Source: Quillaja saponaria (lineage: Eukaryota; Streptophyta; Magnoliopsida; Fabales; Quillajaceae). Taken from it: a stretch of DNA of 64,000 nucleotides. Under the pieces are notes generated by a model, which searched no databases, was not told the DNA's origin, and saw only the letters and a program-made list of their open reading frames with translations. This document shows, piece after piece, positions 57,701-64,000 of the stretch. Position numbers and translations under genes: made by a program. The first letter of the stretch is position 1; each line of letters opens with the position of its first letter. Location: assembly GCA_029379385.1 (NCBI GenBank), contig CM055613.1, positions 15,952,001 through 16,016,000 of the forward strand, read 5' to 3'.

Positions 57701-60426
57701 ACAATTCCTCAGTCTACTAGTAGTCCCTCTCAGGTGGAAGTTGAGCAGTCAGTTTACTTTTCTGGAAATGATGATGATGGTGAGCAGGAAAGGGGTAAAA
57801 TTGAAAAGTCCAATATAACTGAATTTCAAAGTAGTGAAGATCACAGACAGAAAAATATTTTGTTAACAGAATCTGCTAGCAATGTTCTTGAATTCCCAAG
57901 TGTTTCAGAGGAAGTAATGGATGAACCCTTGAAGAAGATACAAAGTACTGAGTGCACACATTTGGATCAACTATCAGTCAATCAGGAAGGCATAAAAGAA
58001 GCCGAAATCAATAATAACAAGGTACAGTTGGAATGTGCCATCAACGTCAGTACTGGTGCTGATTTACAGAAATCTGGAGATGTCACGTCATTAGAGGCTT
58101 TAGAAGACTGCCTTGGGGAAGGTCCCTTGCTTTCTCCTTTAGATATTGAGTCTTCTGATCAAAGTTGTCCCGCTATTACAGATAACCGGGTCAGAGCATC
58201 TGGTGCATTAGTCTCTGGGGCTAGTGCCTTGTCTGCAGAAGATCAACATGATAAGAACTTGGTGAAACAGAAGTTTGGTCCTTCTGGAATTGATGCTTCA
58301 GTTGACTATTGTAGCCGGTCTGACAGTTTGGAAGGCAATTGGGGCTCTGTTTCAGGTAAATTTATTCATTTCTCCATGTTTGGCTCTATTGGTAGGGTCA
58401 ACAGATTTATTGAAAACTTGTTACATTACTCTTCACAGGATATTAACATCAATGATGAATGATTGTTGCTTAATATACAACAAAACTACCATATCTTGCA
58501 AGGAAGGAACACATAAAAAAGCACCGTATAGCTATGTTTAACTTAGTGTACCTAGCATGAGTGCAAATTGAAAACTTAGGTGTTATATTTTCCTAATTTG
58601 ATTCAGCTTAACATTTATCAATTAAAGAATAGCTGCATAGACTATGGGGCTGGGAAGCTTTGCTTACCCTGTTTACAGTACTACTTCAATCTCTTACGCT
58701 TTGTAGCAGAATTTGGATAATTTAGACCGATTGTTGAAAAAGATTCCATTAGGAGGATTCCCATTAGTTTTGAGTAAAATTTTATCTCATTGACCCCAAA
58801 ATATTTGGAAAAGCCCTGCCATGGACTAGCTCGACTGTTCAATCTCACCCATGCGTGCAATGCATGACCACTTGTGAATTTATTGCATATGATGCTCACA
58901 CAGCTCATATAGGAAAGTCACTCTGGTCAATGACCATATCATTTCCCTCGTTAGGTTTAAGACTTCTTGTTCTTGTAGACTTGTAGTATCCCAGGAAACA
59001 ATTCGACACACCCCTGCTTGTAGTAATTGAAATATGACCTTTAGGGCTTGATTAAACATGCTCTTCATGTCTCTATCCCATACCTTATTCCTCTCTTCCA
59101 TTCTCGGCGAAGGATTAGTTGGTTCTTGCTCTAATGTGAATGTACTGTCATTTAAAAACACCCATTTTTGTGCGCATACACTTCGATAGAAGTGTAATTA
59201 TCTCTTTAAGTAATGTAGGGCTTTGTATTGAATTATCTGATGCAGCTTTCTATGATCGAGAATTTGGATCTTTTGATTAGATTTTGTTAAATGTATATAA
59301 ATATTCCCACATGCATGCATTTAGAAAAATATGCTCCTCACACATGCATTTATCTAAATTTACTCCTTCACCACATGCACATTGTAATTACTATCAGGTT
59401 TGTGGAGTCCGAAGTTTTCTTCTGTGTCCATGGTGTTAAGATTCTGAGGGTGTCAAGTTGTTTTCATGGTTTTTCTTTGCTTTGCTAATGTACATGGCTA
59501 TGCTGTATATGAAATTACAGTTGTTCTAGTGTCATACTTTACACTTATCCATTGACATTATTTTATAATCTGCTCGGGGGAACAAAACAGGCAGGGGAGG
59601 GGGGGAATTATTGATTGGCAAGAAACGTAAAGAAACAAAATATCCTTCTTTCAGTGATGCTTCTCTTCTAGGTGATAGGTTCATTTGATTGTTTTGCTAA
59701 AAAAGAAATTCACTAAGTTCACTTGTTTGATATTGAACAGTTCTTTCCCTCCAATCTGATGCACCAGCAGTTACTGATGCTGGGATACTACCATTAACTG
59801 ATTCCCAAACATCAACAGAAACAGATAAGTCCCACTTTGATAACAAGCCAAATGTTGCATCCGAGGGACGTCAACCCGAAAAAGCAGAAATGTTTGAACC
59901 TCCATCTTTCATGACATTGGTTGAACCTGGCATTGTGGGGGAGAAAAAATCAGATACCTCTGAAGTTCAGACGGGACAGAATCCACAACATCCAAATTCT
60001 GCATCGTTGCAAGCTGGTTGGTTTCCTTCTATTGCTCAAGTTGTTAGTGAGTCTCAAGGAAGACAAAAGAACGAAGAAATTATAGCCAAGGTAACAAACT
60101 GGAGCACGGGTAAGCAACGCATTCCCCTAAAGAGCCTCCTGGGTGAGGCTGCTAATGACTTCAGACCTGTATTGCCAAACCGGAAAGAAAATGTGGCTCT
60201 AGTGAATCAGAAAAATGAAATAGTACCAAAAGATTATGATGCCAAAAAAGCAACTGTCAACTCCATTCTTGGTCCAAAATCACCTGCTCAGTCTGTAAGA
60301 GAGGCTGGAAAAGAATGGAGTTCTCCGGCAAGGCATACTTCAGAAATCAAGAGAGAAAAGAGGAATGTCAAGGGTAGGCTGTACTGGATACAATTGATGT
60401 GCTGTTCATCTGTGGATTCTCACTGA
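54781..60426 (+). CDS. Uncharacterised plant protein with one C2H2 zinc finger and long disordered region
   Basis: Predicted join(54781..54817, 55017..55217, 55501..55695, 56775..58355, 59741..60426), 899 residues. Every donor is GT, every acceptor AG, and every intron falls in phase 1. The protein starts MDNQDQRKTHTAG. At 22-42 it has CHKCGWPFPNQHPSARHRRAH, a canonical C-X2-C-X12-H-X3-H finger, followed by KKICGTIEGYKLVDS. Residues of about 60-740 are rich in Ser, Glu, Asp and Asn with no other domain, so probably disordered. A C-terminal block looks conserved (AGWFPSIAQVVSESQGRQ, KVTNWSTGKQRIPLKSLLGE, ATVNSILGPKSP) and ends in a basic stretch and YWIQLMCCSSVDSH. I recognise the finger type from plant genomes but know no function; nucleic-acid or protein binding through the finger is inference. 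The start is the first in-frame ATG. An alternative last splice at 60373 is possible (GT at 60374). Confidence 0.8.
58356..59740. other. Intron 4 of the zinc-finger gene, with an antisense open frame
   Basis: The intron is 1385 bases. On the minus strand a 93-codon frame (58880-59161) overlaps a 75-codon frame (58681-58908). They show some amphipathic sequence (MKSMFNQALKVIFQLLQAGV) but no family that I recognise. A G-rich run (59590-59606) and the phrase ATGCATGCATTT also occur. It may hold an old inserted gene fragment. Confidence 0.35.
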
Positions 60427-63400
60427 TGAAGGTAGAATGATAAATGGGGTTGACATCCCACAGGTCTCCGTTCTATATGCTGCTATGCATATGTCCACTC
60501 TTTTGGTTGTATATTTGTTGTTCAATATTATTAGTGTACTTGCATTATACCACTTCATATATCTACTCTGTTTCTTTCTTTCTGGCTGATATTGACATTT
60601 CTAGTGGCTGATGTGTTATGGAAGCTCCTGTATGTAGCTCTATACTCTCAATTATTCACTATCAATTTCAAGAAACTGGTAGTCGATGAGTTTTTGAGTC
60701 GGATATTAGAGATTTGATATTCGGCTCAAATTCTTACATTAGTTTGAAATCAAATTTAAGTTCGGTTTGTTTTATTTTCAGTCAAATACAAGTTGAGCTG
60801 TTAACAAGTCAAATCCGAATCGAGCCTCAATAGACAAAAGAGTTTATAAGAAGATATATGAAATTAGTTAATTAAACATGTGAGAGAAAATGTTAGTTGA
60901 TCTTTATTAATGTAGATGTAGAACGATGAATAAGGTGTGGATATAAGTAAATTCAAACTATTTTCAAACATAAAGTGTGGAGTCAGTTATTTATTTGGTC
61001 CATACAGAGGGCTCTCTCCTACCCATAAAATTCCATTATGGAGATCTGAAATTTGATCCACAGATTGTTAAAATGACACAGACATTTTTTTAATTTTTTA
61101 TGAAATACATTAAGAGATTTTACGAGTAAAACTAACTTATATATTTAATATGGAGTTTATTTTAAATAAATTGAAAACAATCAGAGGGACCACATATTAC
61201 TTACATTTTACTTGCAACTTCTCCCCCAATCATCTAAAACCAAAAATAAAAAGTTTTTTTCCAAGTGATAAAAATATTTATTAGTTAACATGTTTTTAAT
61301 CAGACTATAGAAATAAGTTCAATGAACTGTTAAAATACGCATAAATTTGAACACCACTCTAAATAAACATTTAATAACAAAAATCTGAGATGAAACACTT
61401 TTCATAGTAGTGATTGGGGGGTGCATACTTTATATTGCATTATATCATCTAGAAATAAAAACTCACAATGTCTATGCTCACCAAGCTTGGTCACAACCAA
61501 TTAAAACTAAAGTTTCCATTAAAGAGCATTTTCATATGGTAAAATCTTCTTAAGGAATAATTAAAAGATTTTCATGCGGTTAATCTTGACCCGCCATCCA
61601 AGCATGAATACGTCGTTTAAGAGTATTTTTGGTGTGGAAAGTTGTGTTAGGGTTTAGAAAACAAATTACAAATTAAGTGTAATATAAAATAATTCTCTTA
61701 AAAATAATTTCAATTACTCAAAAATATAAAAGTACATGCTAATTATTCAATAAATTAAAAAATGAAGTAGTTTTCAATTTTAAAAAAATAAAATAAACCA
61801 AGTACTTATACTTAAAATAAAATATTTATTTTGTTTTAACAAAAACAATTCACATGAATCTAACTTATATGATAAGTGTGGGTAGAAGTTTAGTTAGAGA
61901 TCTCTAGGTCGATTATTATTAAAAAAAAAAAAAAATCTTCAATAATTTAAAATAATTGAGTATTAGATATATATTAACTATACCAAAAATTAATTTCACT
62001 GAAAAAGTTGTCTTAATTCCATTTCATATCTTAGTTGGGTCTCTTGACAAAAATAGGTGAAGTTGAAATACAAAAATTAGAATAGAAATAGCTCAACATT
62101 TAAATTAATTTCAAACATAAATGAGTTTATTTTTAGAATTGTTTTTATATTAAACTTTTTTTAATTTTAGTTTATCCCATATGCATGCCTTTTAAGAATT
62201 GAGTATAGCTAGACAAAAATCATTCAAAAATATATTTTTATAAAAGTCACAATTATGAAAATTATAATGGTCAAAATAATTAAAAGAAAATCAAATTTTG
62301 AATGAGGCAAAATTTGAATTGCCTAAAACTTGGCAGGAATAGAAAAACAAAAAAAAAATCATACTTTACATAAGCAAAACTTGAATGAACTTAGGCATTG
62401 AGTATTTTAACAGGCTAGACCAATCCGCCTTCAAAAACCCATTTAAAAATTTAAAAAAGAATAAAAATAAATTCAAAACGCATCATACAAAGGCAAAACA
62501 CGTCAATTGAAAATACAATTATTAAGTATAATTGATCCAAATTAATAAAAATAGTTGTATTATCCCAATCCCATCCCACAATTACCTCTTATTGTTTAAC
62601 ATTATAATTAATAGAATTAAGGTATAATTATAGAGACAATTATAAGCCTAACTATTTTCTATTGACACAATTATGTCGAAATTCAATCACTCTTAAACCA
62701 TGATTATCTTATATGTGCATATGAATAAGAGGTTCTATCATTCTATCAAATAATGATTGAGAGTTATATTCATAGAATGATATTATTCACTCTTCTCTAG
62801 TTGACTATGGCCTAATAACCAAAAAATATAATTTTTTGTCCCTCTATTTTCTTCATTTATTACATAACAATAATCTTCCTACTCTCCTACCTGTTAAAAC
62901 AATATTTCTTTATTGAATGAAATTTAATATTTCAAATTATATAATACATGAGTAAATGCGTGTTATTCTAAATTTTTATATAATGAATGTACAAAGGAAT
63001 ACAATATTAAATGAAAACATAAATTAAAAGCTTTTTTATTTTTAATATTTAATATCAATATTAGGAACTTGCCCAGAAACATGACTAAACTAAAAATAAA
63101 TATTATAAATTCTGTTATATTATAAAATATAAATACTAAGTTAAATATATTTATAATATTATCGAATATTCCAACAACAATCTAATTATGATAACCAATG
63201 AGCCAAAAATTAAATCAATAATTGTTTGCATGCGATCATTTGCTCTATTCTTAAAACATTATTCTATAAATGATGAAGTTTTTTTTTTTTTTTTTCCTGT
63301 TCTCTCATGAACAAATTTCTTCTAAAATGAAAAAAAATATTAAATAAATAATTATATACTGAAAATAAATTTATATCTTGACAAAGTGAAAAAGAAAAAG

Positions 63401-63483
63401 AAAAATAAAAAAAAGAAACACATATATGTCTGCACTCTACAATCTATAAAATAATGATAACATATTCTTTTCTTTTCTTTTCC

Positions 63484-63514
<31 letters not shown>

Positions 63515-64000
63515 AAAAATTAGAGAGAGATAGGTTACTCCTAAGGCAAGGCAAAAAGATTGAAACTGACCACTAAAAAGTGACCATGGGGTGACTCGAA
63601 CCCAACTCGTGAGAAAGGACTAAATATTATACTAAATTGATAAAAATATTATTTCCATAATAATACAAACAGTTCGGAACTCTAATATCTCGTGGTGAAA
63701 TTTTGTTGCAACCCCTACTATATGTGCTACAAATCATTTTCCTTTAATTTTGGTCAAAATTTCAAAAAAATAAATCCTTGGGTCGGTGGTAAAAAGGTAA
63801 GGTCCTCAGTTAGAACTTTTTTTAAAAACTCATGAGAATAAAATATTCAAAAATTTTCAAATTTCAGTGTCATGAATGGCCTATAGCCCAAACACCACCT
63901 ACTAACCAAAATAAAAGTAAAAAATAATGAAAATAAGTCTAATTAAGATATCTCTGTGGAAGCAGAAATATAATTTAGAGGAACTTGAGGATCAAGTAAA
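60427..64000. other. AT-rich sequence downstream of the zinc-finger gene
   Basis: The first 100-200 bases are probably 3' UTR. Beyond that are AT-rich tracts, an A-run at 61920-61935 and T-runs at about 63281-63296 and 63485-63510. GGGGTGACTCGAACCCAAC at about 63589 resembles a Pol III B box on the minus strand, but no A box was found at the right distance. No gene was recognised. Confidence 0.4.

Noticed and set aside
63575..63610. TCGAACC-containing sequence that resembles a tRNA B box
   Set aside because: No cloverleaf can be drawn, and no A box or acceptor stem lies at the correct distance.
1..64000. Search for CRISPR-like arrays, bacterial operons, rRNA or organelle inserts
   Set aside because: Nothing seen. 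The short repeats present are microsatellites or transposon parts.

Overview
The window looks like nuclear DNA of a flowering plant, most likely a eudicot. It is AT-rich, has GT-AG introns, a plant xyloglucan-modifying enzyme, a plant-type COX10 C-terminus and plant families of transposable elements. I cannot name the species from sequence alone. Only three genes look functional: the last exon of COX10 (119-504, +), a complete three-exon XTH cell-wall gene of the BRU1 type (13624-14901, -), and a five-exon gene for an otherwise disordered protein with one C2H2 zinc finger (54781-60426, +).

Most of the rest is transposon debris. From left to right: a decayed non-LTR retrotransposon (LINE) with ORF1, endonuclease, reverse transcriptase and RNase H on the minus strand (about 1155-6960); a decayed Mutator-like transposase (about 8520-10735, +); a Tourist-like MITE with TTA target duplications (11533-12037); a strongly deleted copia element with a MITE inside it, upstream of the XTH promoter (about 15516-16605, -); a second MITE-like repeat (19244-19496); and two head-to-tail short Helitron-like pieces (25710-26405).

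The centre (27416-43040) is a Ty3/gypsy chromovirus on the plus strand, with gag, reverse transcriptase, RNase H, integrase and a chromodomain. It is interrupted between protease and reverse transcriptase by a related LTR on the minus strand (30576-37750), which is itself interrupted by a plus-strand solo LTR (32737-35791). Target-site duplications support each step. A SIRE-like copia LTR remnant (about 43678-46266), another solo LTR of the chromovirus-related family (47101-50571, with perfect CTTGT duplications) and a broken Myb/SANT-like gene (about 52841-53790, -) follow.

The three genes have no evident functional link: one belongs to mitochondrial haem A synthesis, one to the cell wall, one is of unknown function. 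I found no CRISPR array, operon, defence island or clearly new molecular system. The most informative observations are the datable three-level nest of one LTR family, the repeated loss of metal-binding or catalytic residues by G-to-A change in independent elements, the deleted copia element near the XTH promoter, and the uncharacterised zinc-finger gene whose introns are all in phase 1.
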